DNA from: Hyphomicrobiales bacterium
GTDB taxonomy: Bacteria; Pseudomonadota; Alphaproteobacteria; Rhizobiales; Rhizobiaceae
Assembly (NCBI GenBank): GCA_900469965.1
Contig: UBZP01000017.1
Coordinates: 1 to 64,000 of the forward strand
Direction: 5' to 3'
Length of the DNA stretch: 64,000 nt
Shown here: one piece after another, positions 1 through 8,453 of the stretch
Layout of the letters: every line of letters starts with the position of its first letter
Position numbering within the stretch: position 1 is the first letter of the stretch
Position numbers and translations under genes: made by a program
Notes under the pieces: model-generated
What the model was told of the DNA's origin: nothing
Database searches by the model: none
The model's input: the letters and a program-made list of their open reading frames with translations, nothing else

Positions 1-333
1 CAGGCCGCGATCGCGCTCGGCACGCTGTTCGGCGGCTGGCGCATCGTCCACACGATGGGTTCGAAGATTACCCGGCTCAACCCGATGCAGGGCTTCTGCG
101 CGGAGACCGGCGGCGCGATCACGCTGTTTGCCGCCACCTGGCTCGGCATCCCGGTCTCGACCACGCACACCATCACCGGGGCGATCATCGGCGTCGGCGC
201 GGCGCGGCGCCTCTCGGCGGTGCGCTGGGGGCTTGCCGGCAACATCGTCATTGCCTGGTTCATAACCCTGCCGGCGGCGGCACTCGTCTCCGCCCTCACC
301 TACTGGATCGTCGGCCTTTTCGGCGGCCACTGA
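1..333 (+). CDS. pit: PiT-family inorganic phosphate permease, C-terminal part
   Basis: Open from the first base of the window, so the start lies upstream; about 110 residues are visible. The fragment carries the second PiT signature: GWRIVHTMGSKITRLNP, then GF..E and GIPVSTTH followed by TGAIIGVGAARR, which forms the ion-binding re-entrant region of sodium- or proton-coupled phosphate transporters. Two hydrophobic stretches follow, ending in a normal stop. The protein would sit in the inner membrane and take up phosphate. A PhoU-like partner usually precedes such genes but would be outside the window. Confidence 0.9.
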   Translation, partial: QAAIALGTLFGGWRIVHTMGSKITRLNPMQGFCAETGGAITLFAATWLGIPVSTTHTITGAIIGVGAARRLSAVRWGLAGNIVIAWFITLPAAALVSALTYWIVGLFGGH

Positions 334-426
334 ACCGGGCACACCTTCTCGGTGCGCGGAAGCTCCGCACGGGCAAACGGCCCGTAGCGGACATACGCGC
401 GTGGTTACATGTAGCTCCCTTGATCG

Positions 427-459
427 CACTATCTTTGCCTCCGCAGTTGGAGGATAGTG
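427..459. other. Imperfect hairpin in the 334-580 intergenic region
   Basis: CACTATC (427-433) and GATAGTG (453-459) pair, with an inner CCTCC/GGAGG pair around a short loop. There is no T-run after it, so it may be an mRNA structure or operator rather than an intrinsic terminator. Nothing else is apparent between the permease stop and the next start. Confidence 0.3.
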
Positions 460-580
460 ATGATCCGACGATCGACCATGCCGTGTCCGGGAGGGTTTCC
501 CTGAAAGCGGCCGCGCGGCGATGGCGGGGCATCCGGGACTGAAGCAATGTTCGGCGCAAGCCGCGGGAGGGCTGAAGGTC

Positions 581-2023
581 ATGGGATTCGACGGGTTTTC
601 ACGTTCGTTGCGCTGGTCTCTTGTCATCGCCTTGCCGCTGGCCTTCGTCGGCGGGCTGGCGCCGGTTTCCCGGGTAATGGCGCAGCAGCAGACGGCGGCT
701 GCGTCCGGCGCCGCTGGCGAAGCGGCAGACGAGCAGCCGGATCTCCTGACAGCGGACGAGCTGGAAGTGCTGGTGGCGCGCATCGCGCTCTACCCGGACG
801 AACTGGTCGCCCTCGTCAGTTCCGCCTCGCTCTATCCGCTGCAGATCGTCGAGGCGGAGCGTTTCCTGGGCCAGAAGGAGAAGGACAAGGACCTGCAGCC
901 GAAGGACAGCTGGGACGACAGCGTCATTTCGCTGCTCAACTATCCCGACATCGTCAAGATGATGAGCGAGGATCTCGAGTGGACGCAGGCGCTGGGCAGC
1001 GCGCTCGCCTATCAGCAGAAGGACGTGCTGATGGCGATCCAGACGCTGCGCGACAAGGCTGTCGCGGACGGTGTCATCAAGACCGACGACAAGGTCAAGA
1101 TCGTCAACGAGGGCGACAACGTCGTCATCCAGCCGGCCGATCCGGAGAAGGTCTACGTGCCGCGCTACGAGCCGGAAATGCTCTACGAGCCCGGCTATGC
1201 GCCGGCGCCGATCAGATACTACGAGGACCCCTACCCCAACTACTACTATCCGTCCGCGCCCTATTTCGCCGCCGCGGTCACCGGGGCTGCGATCTGGGCC
1301 GCGACCGTCGACTGGGACGATTGGGGCGTCTGGGGCGGCCGCTGGGACGGTGATGTCGACATCGATTGCGACAAGTGCTTCAACGACATCGATATCGATC
1401 GCGACAAGTTCAAGATGAACGACGTCGACTGGAAGAACGTCGACCGGTCGAAGATCAAGTTCGACAAGAACCAGTTGGCGAATGTCGACCGCGACAGGAT
1501 GAAGAACGAGTTCAAGGCCAACCGCGACAACAACATTTCCAAGCGCGCGAAGGACGTCCGCAAATCCGGCGGCGACATCGCTGCCAAGCGGAGCGGGAAA
1601 GTCTCGGTCGACGATATTCGCAAGAGCAAGGTGGATGCGGATCGCGCCCGTCAGCGCGCGGGCTCGGCCGACAGGGCGCGCAGCGGCGGCCAGGCTGCGG
1701 CCGCCCGCCGGGATGGCGGAGGTGCGGTCAACCGCGCAGGCGGTTCCGCCGCGAGCAAGAAGGTGGCAAGCGCCAAGCCGAAGAACGTCAACCGGCAGGC
1801 CAACAAGCCGCGCCCCGGCGGACAGGTGCAGAAGCGCTCCGGCGGCAAGCCGTCGGCGCTCGGCAAGGTGAACAACCGCAAGCAGACCCAGTTCGCCTCG
1901 CAGCGCGGACGGCAGTCGATGAGCGGCGGCGGGCATCGCCGGTCGCATGCCTCCGGCGGCGGCCGCCGTGGCGGCGGCGGTGGCGTCAGGCCGCGTGGTG
2001 GCGGTGGCGGTCGCAGGCGTTGA
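581..2023 (+). CDS. Exported DUF3300 protein with basic low-complexity tail
   Basis: The start at 581 was chosen because GGGAGG lies 10 bases upstream and the product then begins with a clear signal peptide (RSLRWSLVIALPLAFVGG, cleavage likely near VMA-QQQ). An in-frame ATG at 521 would bury this signal. Residues about 65-240 form the DUF3300 domain (LTADELEVLVARIALYPDELVALV and a YVPRYEPE motif). The middle is rich in D/K repeats (VDRDRMKNEF, NNISKRAKDV). The last 150 residues are low complexity, rich in R, K, G and S, and end in a run of glycines and arginines. DUF3300 has no established biochemical function. It is followed 22 bases later by a DUF2950 gene, a common pairing, so the two probably act together in the envelope. 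Confidence 0.85.
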   Translation: MGFDGFSRSLRWSLVIALPLAFVGGLAPVSRVMAQQQTAAASGAAGEAADEQPDLLTADELEVLVARIALYPDELVALVSSASLYPLQIVEAERFLGQKEKDKDLQPKDSWDDSVISLLNYPDIVKMMSEDLEWTQALGSALAYQQKDVLMAIQTLRDKAVADGVIKTDDKVKIVNEGDNVVIQPADPEKVYVPRYEPEMLYEPGYAPAPIRYYEDPYPNYYYPSAPYFAAAVTGAAIWAATVDWDDWGVWGGRWDGDVDIDCDKCFNDIDIDRDKFKMNDVDWKNVDRSKIKFDKNQLANVDRDRMKNEFKANRDNNISKRAKDVRKSGGDIAAKRSGKVSVDDIRKSKVDADRARQRAGSADRARSGGQAAAARRDGGGAVNRAGGSAASKKVASAKPKNVNRQANKPRPGGQVQKRSGGKPSALGKVNNRKQTQFASQRGRQSMSGGGHRRSHASGGGRRGGGGGVRPRGGGGGRRR

Positions 2024-2045
2024 GGCAACCGGTCGGGAGGCGAGG

Positions 2046-3011
2046 ATGAGACGTACAGCTTTCGATAGGGTGGCGTTGCCGTTCGCTGCCGCGATCCTTC
2101 TGGGCACGGCCATCGTTCCGCTGCCGGCGGCCGGCGCCGAGACAGAGGAGGATGTCCCGCTCACCGAATACCTGTCGGAAAAGGATCCGCCCGAATTCGA
2201 CAACCCGGAGAAGGCGGTGGACGCGTTCAAGTCGGCGGTGACGAATGGCGGTTTCGATCAGCTGGCGGAACTGCTCGGCCTCGACGCCGCCAAGGCGAAG
2301 ACCAACGAAGACGCGATGGATACCTTCGCCGACATCCAGGCGGGCGTGCAGGAAAAGGTCGTCCTCGTCGATCAGGGTGCGGACAAGGTCCTCGAGATCG
2401 GCAACATCCTGTGGCCGCTCCCCTTCCCGCTCGTCCGCCACGACGATGGCAAATGGGCCTTCGATACGCTCGCAGGACTCGACGAGATCGCCGACCGGCA
2501 CGTCGGGGAAAACGAGCTGGAGACCATCGAGACGCTGAAGGCCTATGTCGATGCCCAGGAGGACTATGCGTCCGAGGATCGCGACGGCGACGGCGTTCTC
2601 GAATACGCCCAGCGGCTGATCAGCAGCGAAGGCGCCCATGACGGGCTCTACTGGCCCGCCGAGCAGGGCGACGCCGACCAGAGCCCGGCCGGCCCGGCGC
2701 TCGCCGACGGTGACGCATTCGAAAAGGCGAAGGCCGGGGAAGGCTATCACGGCTACCGCTACCGCATCCTCGGCGGCCAGGGCGACAACATCGCCGGCGG
2801 CAAGTACGACTATGTCATCAACGGCAACATGATCGCCGGCCACGGGGTCGTCGCCTGGCCGGTCAGATACGGCATCTCGGGCGTGAAGACCTTCCTCGTC
2901 AACAAGAACGGCATCATCTACGAGGCCGACCTCGGCGAGAACACGCCGGAAATCGCCTCGAGGATCCGCACCTTCAACCCGAACGACGAATGGGACATCG
3001 TCGCCGAGTGA
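2046..3011 (+). CDS. Exported DUF2950 protein
   Basis: 321 residues. The start at 2046 follows GGGAGGCGAGG directly and gives a signal peptide (FDRVALPFAAAILLGTAIVPLPAAGA). The mature part matches DUF2950: a helical first half (NPEKAVDAFKSAVTNGGFDQLAELL), then GYRYRILGGQG, then a C-terminal part with HGVVAWPVRYGISGVKTFLVN and GIIYEADLGE. Family function is unknown and the protein is expected in the periplasm. It forms a two-gene unit with the DUF3300 gene. Confidence 0.85.
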   Translation: MRRTAFDRVALPFAAAILLGTAIVPLPAAGAETEEDVPLTEYLSEKDPPEFDNPEKAVDAFKSAVTNGGFDQLAELLGLDAAKAKTNEDAMDTFADIQAGVQEKVVLVDQGADKVLEIGNILWPLPFPLVRHDDGKWAFDTLAGLDEIADRHVGENELETIETLKAYVDAQEDYASEDRDGDGVLEYAQRLISSEGAHDGLYWPAEQGDADQSPAGPALADGDAFEKAKAGEGYHGYRYRILGGQGDNIAGGKYDYVINGNMIAGHGVVAWPVRYGISGVKTFLVNKNGIIYEADLGENTPEIASRIRTFNPNDEWDIVAE

Positions 3012-3027
3012 TGGCGGCGGGAGCGAG

Positions 3028-3044
3028 GGCCCTGCCTCAGGGCC
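3028..3044. terminator. Small hairpin between convergent genes
   Basis: GGCCCTG (3028-3034), a CCT loop and CAGGGCC (3038-3044) form a perfect 7-bp stem between the convergent DUF2950 and nitrilase genes. No T-run follows on either strand, so termination is only a suggestion from position. Confidence 0.3.
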
Positions 3045-3070
3045 GATCGCCCGAGGCGGCGCTGCTTGTC

Positions 3071-3850
3071 TCAGACCTGGCGGGCCAGGTCGGCGAGATA
3101 GGTGTTCTCCGCGCGCGAACCCGCATAGGCAGCCGGATCGATCTCTGCAAAAATCAGCGCCTCCCCTTCCGCCGGTGCCTGCGCCAGCAGGTTGCCGTCC
3201 GGGGCGGCGATGCGCGACAGGCCGGCATAGCCGAAGGAGGGGTCGGCGCCGCAATGATTGACGTAGGCGACGAAGACCTGGTTTTCGAAGGCGCGGACCT
3301 GGATCATCTTCTCGGCGACGAAGGTCCCGGACGCGCCCATGGGCAACGCCGTCGGCACGACGACGAGGTCGACGCCGGCGAGCGCCAGCCGGCGGACGTT
3401 CTCCGGAAACTCGACGTCGTAGCAGATCAGCATGCCGAGATTGAGCCCGCACAGCTTGACCTGGACCGAGGAGGGAACGTCGGGACGGAACCACTGCCGT
3501 TCGTAGTCGCCATAGAGATGGGACTTGCGATAGACGGCATTCGTCCCGATGCCGTCGGTGAAAAGGGCACTGTTGTAGACGTCGTCGCCGTCGCGCTCGG
3601 CAAAGCCCGCGATGATGGCAAGGCCGCTCTCGCGCGCGATGGCGGAGAGCCTCTCCGCGACCGCGCCGTCGGCCGGCGAGGCGATGTCGGGAAAGGCGGC
3701 ACCGGCGCCGTAGCCCGTCACCGCGAGCTCCGGCGCGACGAGCAGCTTCGCCCCGCCCGCGGCCGCCCTCTTCGCAGCGTCGGCGATCCGCGCGATGTTG
3801 GCATCGACGTCGCCGGGAACGGCCTGCATCTGCACGGCTGCGATTTTCAT
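3071..3850 (-). CDS. Carbon-nitrogen hydrolase (nitrilase superfamily)
   Basis: 259 residues, normal for a single-domain cytosolic amidase or omega-amidase. The catalytic triad is visible: Glu41 in LLVAPELAVTGYG, Lys109 in NAVYRKSHLYGDYE and Cys143 in GMLICYDVEFPENVRRLAL. GGGAGGAC lies just before the start. Members hydrolyse linear amides, carbamoyl amines or nitriles, and the exact substrate cannot be read from the sequence. It is the last gene of the leftward run that starts near 13.5 kb, 90 bases after the kinase-like gene, so it probably removes an amide nitrogen from an intermediate of that pathway. Confidence 0.85.
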   Translation of the reverse strand: MKIAAVQMQAVPGDVDANIARIADAAKRAAAGGAKLLVAPELAVTGYGAGAAFPDIASPADGAVAERLSAIARESGLAIIAGFAERDGDDVYNSALFTDGIGTNAVYRKSHLYGDYERQWFRPDVPSSVQVKLCGLNLGMLICYDVEFPENVRRLALAGVDLVVVPTALPMGASGTFVAEKMIQVRAFENQVFVAYVNHCGADPSFGYAGLSRIAAPDGNLLAQAPAEGEALIFAEIDPAAYAGSRAENTYLADLARQV

Positions 3851-3940
3851 GCATTGTCCTCCCGCTTGTTGGCGCCCTGGAATATGGGGGTTTCCTGACC
3901 GTTTGCAATCATGTCCGGCGCGGCCTGGCGCCGCATGCCG

Positions 3941-5233
3941 TCATGCCCGCGCGGGATCGATCGCATCGAGGAAGCGCGACACGACGTCGTTGCCCGTCAC
4001 CGGCTCGCTGCCCGCCATGACGGCGACGGAAAAGCCGATCAGCGAGGAGACCGGATTGTGGGTCGTCGCACCCGCCCTGAGGTTCATGACCAGCGTCGGG
4101 CAGAGGAACAGGCCGAGCCGGAGCACCGTCCGCCAGTCGGCCGGAAGCATGCAGCGCGCCGCGAGTTCGGTGAGCAGCGGCCGCCACAGCCGTTCCGCCT
4201 TCACCTGCAGCAGCCCGAGCCGCACTTCGCTCGGCGCCCAGTCGGTGGTGACGTCGAGCACGCCGTCGGCATAGGTGGCCGTCGCCGCGTAGCGCTCTGC
4301 TGCCATTGCCGGATCGTAGAGCCACAGCGGGTGGGCGAGGATGTTGTGGAAGGTCGTCTTGATCTCGGCAAGCAGCGTCGGCACATGCTCGCCGGCAAAG
4401 GCCGGATCGAAGAAGGCGAGCGATGCCCGGCCGTCCTTCTCCTGGTACCAGACATTGGCATTGTGGGCGTCGCCATGGGCGGTGACGCCGCCGGCGTCGG
4501 CAAGGGCTTCCGGCTTCAGCCGTTGTACGGCGGCGTCGAAGAGCGCGCCGACCGTACGTGCGTAGAGGATGCCGTTGACGCGGAAGCGTGCCTTCGCGAA
4601 GGCCTCCCAGCCGAGGCTGACGCCGGGAAAGGCGAATTCCTGGCCGACATAGAAGCCTGCGAGCCGCCCGCCGGGATAGCGGCCGTCCGGATGCTCGACG
4701 AGCCGGTCGTAGAAGAGCCGATGGACGGGCTCGGCCGCAGCCTGTTGCGGCGTCACGGCATGCAGCGTCCGGCGATAGACGGCGAGGACGGCGTCCGAGA
4801 GGCCCGTCTCGGCAGCGATGGCAAGCCTGGTTCCCTCGGCATCCGGCTCAAGATCGAGCGCGCGCAGCACGTCGGAGAAGCGCGGGTCGGTCCGGCGCCG
4901 GTAGACGAGGATTTGCTCTCCCGGCAGGACGGACATCAGCACCGGCTGGTCGACCGGCAGTCCGGCGCGGGCGAGGATGTCGGCGCGGTAGTATTCGCCG
5001 CTCATTGCCTCCTCGCCGTCCTCCTGGTGGAACTTGAAGAAGAAGCCGCCCTCCGGCGTCTCGAAGAAGCCGTTCAGCGAATTGAGGCTGTACTGGTCGC
5101 GATTGATCGTCAGGCCGGTGGCCTCGACGGCGAACAGATCGCGCAGAAGCGCGACGAGCATGGCTTCCGCCGCACCGTCTCCAGCGCCGGCGAGCCTGCG
5201 GATTTCCGCGGTTCTGCTGGTGGCAATGGTCAT
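3941..5233 (-). CDS. APH/choline-kinase-fold phosphotransferase
   Basis: 430 residues from the start at 5233, which has AGGAG 10 bases upstream; a longer in-frame start at 5332 has no comparable site. The kinase landmarks are visible: a lysine in GGFFFKF (about 67), a conserved glutamate in SGEYYRADIL (about 80), the catalytic loop TAHGDAHNAN (His253-Asp255...Asn260) and the metal-binding Asp in LAFFDPAF (about 276). This is the aminoglycoside phosphotransferase fold, which also covers choline, ethanolamine, homoserine and methylthioribose kinases. In a catabolic operon a small-molecule hydroxyl is more likely the target than an antibiotic. It follows the HutC-type regulator by 46 bases. Confidence 0.75.
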   Translation of the reverse strand: MTIATSRTAEIRRLAGAGDGAAEAMLVALLRDLFAVEATGLTINRDQYSLNSLNGFFETPEGGFFFKFHQEDGEEAMSGEYYRADILARAGLPVDQPVLMSVLPGEQILVYRRRTDPRFSDVLRALDLEPDAEGTRLAIAAETGLSDAVLAVYRRTLHAVTPQQAAAEPVHRLFYDRLVEHPDGRYPGGRLAGFYVGQEFAFPGVSLGWEAFAKARFRVNGILYARTVGALFDAAVQRLKPEALADAGGVTAHGDAHNANVWYQEKDGRASLAFFDPAFAGEHVPTLLAEIKTTFHNILAHPLWLYDPAMAAERYAATATYADGVLDVTTDWAPSEVRLGLLQVKAERLWRPLLTELAARCMLPADWRTVLRLGLFLCPTLVMNLRAGATTHNPVSSLIGFSVAVMAGSEPVTGNDVVSRFLDAIDPARA

Positions 5234-5279
5234 GGATGTGGGCTCCTGTGGGCCATGGCCGGCACGTGGCCGCCATGCT

Positions 5280-6011
5280 TCATCGGCTGTTCGGGCGATA
5301 GCGGCTGCCGAGCGTGTAGCGGCTGCCGACATAGGTGAAGATGTTGACCGTTGCGACGAGCGGGCCGCTCCAGGTCTTCCGGTCGAGCACCAGGCAACTG
5401 TCGCCCGGCTGGATATGGAGCAGGCGCGCCTCCTGCGCCCCGGCGGGGCGTGCGCTGATCAAATGCTCCACTTCGGTCAGGGGCGTGGCGTTCTGCAGAT
5501 ATTCGTAGGTGGCCGTCGTCCTGAAATCCTGGTCGACATAGCCGGCAACCAGAGCGGGGTTGACGTAGCGCTCCTCGAGCTGCACCGGCAGGTCGTTCTC
5601 GAAGTGGATGATGACGGAGTGGTCCACCGGCCGGGCGGAGGCGAACTCGAAGGCGAGCAGCAACTGCGGCGTTGGCCGTTCGATCCGTTCCAGCACCACG
5701 ACCTCGGCGCGATGGCGGCTGCCGCGCCCGCGGATCTCGGTGGCGATGTTGCTGATCTCGATCAGCGTCGACTGCGGCTTCGGCGGGGCGACGAAGGTGC
5801 CGACGCCCTGGATGCGGCGCAGATGCCCCTCGGACGTCAGCTCGCGCAGGGCCCGGTGCACGGTCATGCGGGAGACGCCGAGCGCGGAGACGAGCTCGTT
5901 TTCGGACGGCAGGCGGGTGTTTCTCGCCCACCTGCCGCTGCCGATATTGCCGAGCACGAAATCCTTGACCTTCTCGTAGAGGGGGGATGCGGAATCGGAA
6001 AGCACGTCCAT
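5280..6011 (-). CDS. GntR/HutC-subfamily transcriptional repressor
   Basis: 243 residues. The start at 6011 has GGGAG 10 bases upstream; an upstream alternative at 6047 lacks this. The N-terminal winged helix (residues about 8-75) reads LYEKVKDFVLGNIGSGRW, LPSENELVSALGVSRMTVHRALREL, then the wing GVGTFVAPPK. The remainder is a UTRA effector-binding domain (HSVIIHFENDLPVQLEERYVNP) ending in VNIFTYVGSRYTLGSRY, typical of the HutC group that senses urocanate-like or other small acids. It lies inside the operon it probably controls. The shared TGTATAGACA half-sites at 12663 and 13607 are its likely targets. Confidence 0.85.
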   Translation of the reverse strand: MDVLSDSASPLYEKVKDFVLGNIGSGRWARNTRLPSENELVSALGVSRMTVHRALRELTSEGHLRRIQGVGTFVAPPKPQSTLIEISNIATEIRGRGSRHRAEVVVLERIERPTPQLLLAFEFASARPVDHSVIIHFENDLPVQLEERYVNPALVAGYVDQDFRTTATYEYLQNATPLTEVEHLISARPAGAQEARLLHIQPGDSCLVLDRKTWSGPLVATVNIFTYVGSRYTLGSRYRPNSR

Positions 6012-6070
6012 GGTCTTTGTCTCCCGCAGGTTGTCGGCCTGTTGCATGGGTCGGCGGTCGCAGCCGCCCG

Positions 6071-7084
6071 TCAGTCGGCGATCGCCACGATGGTCTTGAG
6101 CGCGGCCGCCTCACCCCTCAAGAGCCGGATATAGGCATCGGGCACCGCGTCCAGCGACGGCAGCACCTCGCACAGGCGGTCCAGTCGATCGGCAAGCCGC
6201 GGCAGGAGCGCCACGGCCTCCGGCAGTTCCTCGGCGAAGGCATGGCAGCCGACGAGCGCGATCTCGCGTTCCACCAGGATGTTCGGATCGAAATCCAGCC
6301 GGCCATGGCTGATGCCGACGAGCGCCAGGGTGCCGCCGCCATGCAGAAGATGAAGCGCCTGGGCGATCGCGGCCGTGCTTCCCGTCGCATCGATCGCATA
6401 GCGCAACCGTGCGCCGCCCAAGGCCGACGCGATGGCTCCGGCATCGAGCGCGACGGGACGGCCGCCGGTCAGCCGTGCGACAACCTCCGTCCGGGCGGCA
6501 TTGCGGTCGGCCAAGACGAGCGGGCCGTCGTGCAGGTCCGAAAGCAGGAGCGCGGCCAGGCCGCCGATGGTGCCGCAGCCGACGACGAGCACCGGTTCGC
6601 CGGCACGCGGGGCCAGGCGGCGCACGGCGTGCAGCGCCACGGCAAGCGGTTCCGCCATCGCCGCGACCTTCGCCGGCACCGAGGCCGCGTGCCGCACGAG
6701 GAGCCGCGCCGGCAGCTGGACCGCTTCGGCAAAGCCGCCGTCGCAGACCTCGCCGACGAAGCCGAGCGCCTCGCAGACATTGGGACGGCCGCTCTTGCAA
6801 GATGCGCACTCGCCGCACCAGAAGCGCGAATCCGCCACGACGAGATCACCGACGGAGAGGTCGCCCACCCCTTCGCCCACCGCCGTCACCCGGCCGCAGA
6901 ACTCATGGCCGGCCGTCGACGGTCGGCGGCTGATCCATTGACCGGTGCGATAGTTGTGCAGGTCGGAGCCGCAGATGCCGGCGGCACGAACGTCGAGGGT
7001 GACAAAACCGGCCGGCGGGGCGCCGGGCCTTTCGACCTCCTCGACCCGCAGATCCATGGCGTCGTGCAGCCGGACCGCCTTCAT
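6071..7084 (-). CDS. Zinc-dependent medium-chain alcohol dehydrogenase
   Basis: 337 residues. The catalytic zinc site is seen in GICGSDLHNY and STAGHEFCGRV, and the structural zinc site has all four cysteines in CGECASCKSGRPNVC. The NAD-binding fold follows (VLVVGCGTIGGLAALLL). It resembles the sorbitol/threonine/idonate dehydrogenase group and would oxidise a secondary alcohol to a ketone with NAD(P). The gene starts 3 bases after the HisD-family stop, so the two are translated together, and a pathway with several alcohol oxidations is implied. Confidence 0.85.
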   Translation of the reverse strand: MKAVRLHDAMDLRVEEVERPGAPPAGFVTLDVRAAGICGSDLHNYRTGQWISRRPSTAGHEFCGRVTAVGEGVGDLSVGDLVVADSRFWCGECASCKSGRPNVCEALGFVGEVCDGGFAEAVQLPARLLVRHAASVPAKVAAMAEPLAVALHAVRRLAPRAGEPVLVVGCGTIGGLAALLLSDLHDGPLVLADRNAARTEVVARLTGGRPVALDAGAIASALGGARLRYAIDATGSTAAIAQALHLLHGGGTLALVGISHGRLDFDPNILVEREIALVGCHAFAEELPEAVALLPRLADRLDRLCEVLPSLDAVPDAYIRLLRGEAAALKTIVAIAD

Positions 7085-7087
7085 CGC

Positions 7088-8416
7088 TCAGGCATCCTTC
7101 TTCAGGTACGCCTCGCGCAGCGGCGAGACGGCGAGCGCATGCGAGGAGAAGCCCTCGTAGAGCGCGAGGTTGTGGGAGTGCTTGGCAAATTCCGGATAGG
7201 CCGGCGCGGTCACATAGCCGATCGAGCTGCGCTTGACGAAGTCGGTGACCGACAGCGGCCCAAAGGTGCGCGCCCAGCGGCTGGTCGGCAGGACCGCGTT
7301 CGGCCCCAGCGAGAAATTGGCGATGCTCACCGGCGTGTGCGTGCCCATCAGGATCTCGGAGGCCTCGGTGATGTGGCCGAGATGGATGAAGGGTTCGGTG
7401 GAGAGAAGCTCCAGGTGCTCCGGAGCATAGGCGTTGACGAAGGCGTAGCTCTCCTCGATCGAGGACGTCAGCACGACGCCGCCGGTCTTGCCGGTCAGCA
7501 CGGCCCTGGAGAAGGCGACGCGCTGTTCGGTCATCCTGCTCCAGTGCTCCGGGAGCGCGGCCAGCGCCTGCTCGGCGACGCGGCGGCTGTGGGTGACGAG
7601 GTAGGCCGAGGAATCCGGGCCGTGCTCGGCCTCGATCAGGAGGTCGAGGGCGGCGAGGCCGCCGTGGACGGTGTCGTCGGCGAGGATCATCACTTCCGAG
7701 GGGCCGGCCGGCAGGCCGGTGTCGATGACGCCGGAGAGCGCCCGCTTGGCGGCGACGACCCAGGGGCTGCCCGGGCCGACGATCTTCAGCGCCGGCTTCA
7801 CCGTTTCGGTGCCATAGGCGACGGCGGCGACGGCCTGGGCGCCGCCGACCTTGTAGACGGTCTCGACGCCGGCGAGGCGGGCGGCGACGAGCGTTGCCGC
7901 ATCGACGCTGCCATCGGGCGCCGGTGGGGTGACGATCGCGAGATCCGGAACGCCGGCGACGACCGCCGGCACCGACGTCATCATGGTGACGGAGGGAAAC
8001 GAGCCCTTGCCGCGCGGGACGTAGAGTGCCACGGACCGGATCGGCGTGAAGCGGTCGCCGGCAAAGGCGCCGGGCCGGATCTCCTTCAGCCACATGGCCT
8101 CCGGCTTCTGCTCCTCGTGGAAATGGCGGATGTTGTCGATGCCGAACTTGATCGACTCCAGGACGCTGCCTTCCACCAGCTTGAAGGCGGCGTCGAATTC
8201 GGCTTCGGTCACCTTCAGGTTCGCCTCGGTGACGGCAGCCTTGTCGAGGTCGCGGCCGAAGCGGGCCAGTGCGGCGTCGCCCTCGGTGCGCACGGCCTCG
8301 AGGATCGGCGCGACCTTTTCGATGAAGCCGGAAATATCGGTCTCCGAGCGACGCAGCAGCGCGGCCTTCGCGTCGGCGGAGAGCTTCGCATATTCGTAGA
8401 ATGACACGTCAGTCAT
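7088..8416 (-). CDS. HisD-family dehydrogenase, probably catabolic
   Basis: 442 residues from the start at 8416, preceded by AAGGAC. The fold is histidinol dehydrogenase: RSVALYVPRGKGSFPS, KVGGAQAVAAVAYGTETV, GPSEVMILAD, the catalytic pair in APEHLELLS (Glu333-His334) and GPNAVLPTS. Two of the four metal-ligand positions differ from biosynthetic HisD as I know it: the usual Gln is Glu262 (IEAEHGPD) and the usual Asp before GPN is Asn367 (IANFSLGPN). His265 and His426 are kept. No other histidine biosynthesis enzyme lies beside it apart from the HisC-like aminotransferase, and an importer precedes it, so oxidation of an imported alcohol or amino alcohol is more likely than histidine synthesis. 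The substrate is unknown. Confidence 0.8.
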   Translation of the reverse strand: MTDVSFYEYAKLSADAKAALLRRSETDISGFIEKVAPILEAVRTEGDAALARFGRDLDKAAVTEANLKVTEAEFDAAFKLVEGSVLESIKFGIDNIRHFHEEQKPEAMWLKEIRPGAFAGDRFTPIRSVALYVPRGKGSFPSVTMMTSVPAVVAGVPDLAIVTPPAPDGSVDAATLVAARLAGVETVYKVGGAQAVAAVAYGTETVKPALKIVGPGSPWVVAAKRALSGVIDTGLPAGPSEVMILADDTVHGGLAALDLLIEAEHGPDSSAYLVTHSRRVAEQALAALPEHWSRMTEQRVAFSRAVLTGKTGGVVLTSSIEESYAFVNAYAPEHLELLSTEPFIHLGHITEASEILMGTHTPVSIANFSLGPNAVLPTSRWARTFGPLSVTDFVKRSSIGYVTAPAYPEFAKHSHNLALYEGFSSHALAVSPLREAYLKKDA

Positions 8417-8453
8417 GGCTTTGTCCTTCATGCCGGCCCGTTCGGCCGCTCCG

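Noticed and set aside
599-3908. Long minus-strand open frames over 599-2230 and 1986-3908
   Set aside because: They mirror the DUF3300, DUF2950 and nitrilase genes, which have signal peptides, family motifs and ribosome sites. The mirrored proteins are compositionally odd and show no domain.
3941-5233. Aminoglycoside resistance gene
   Set aside because: The catalytic motifs are of the general kinase fold, the length exceeds typical resistance enzymes, and the gene lies in a catabolic operon with no resistance context.
7088-8416. Biosynthetic histidinol dehydrogenase
   Set aside because: Altered ligand positions, an importer operon and absence of other his genes argue against it.
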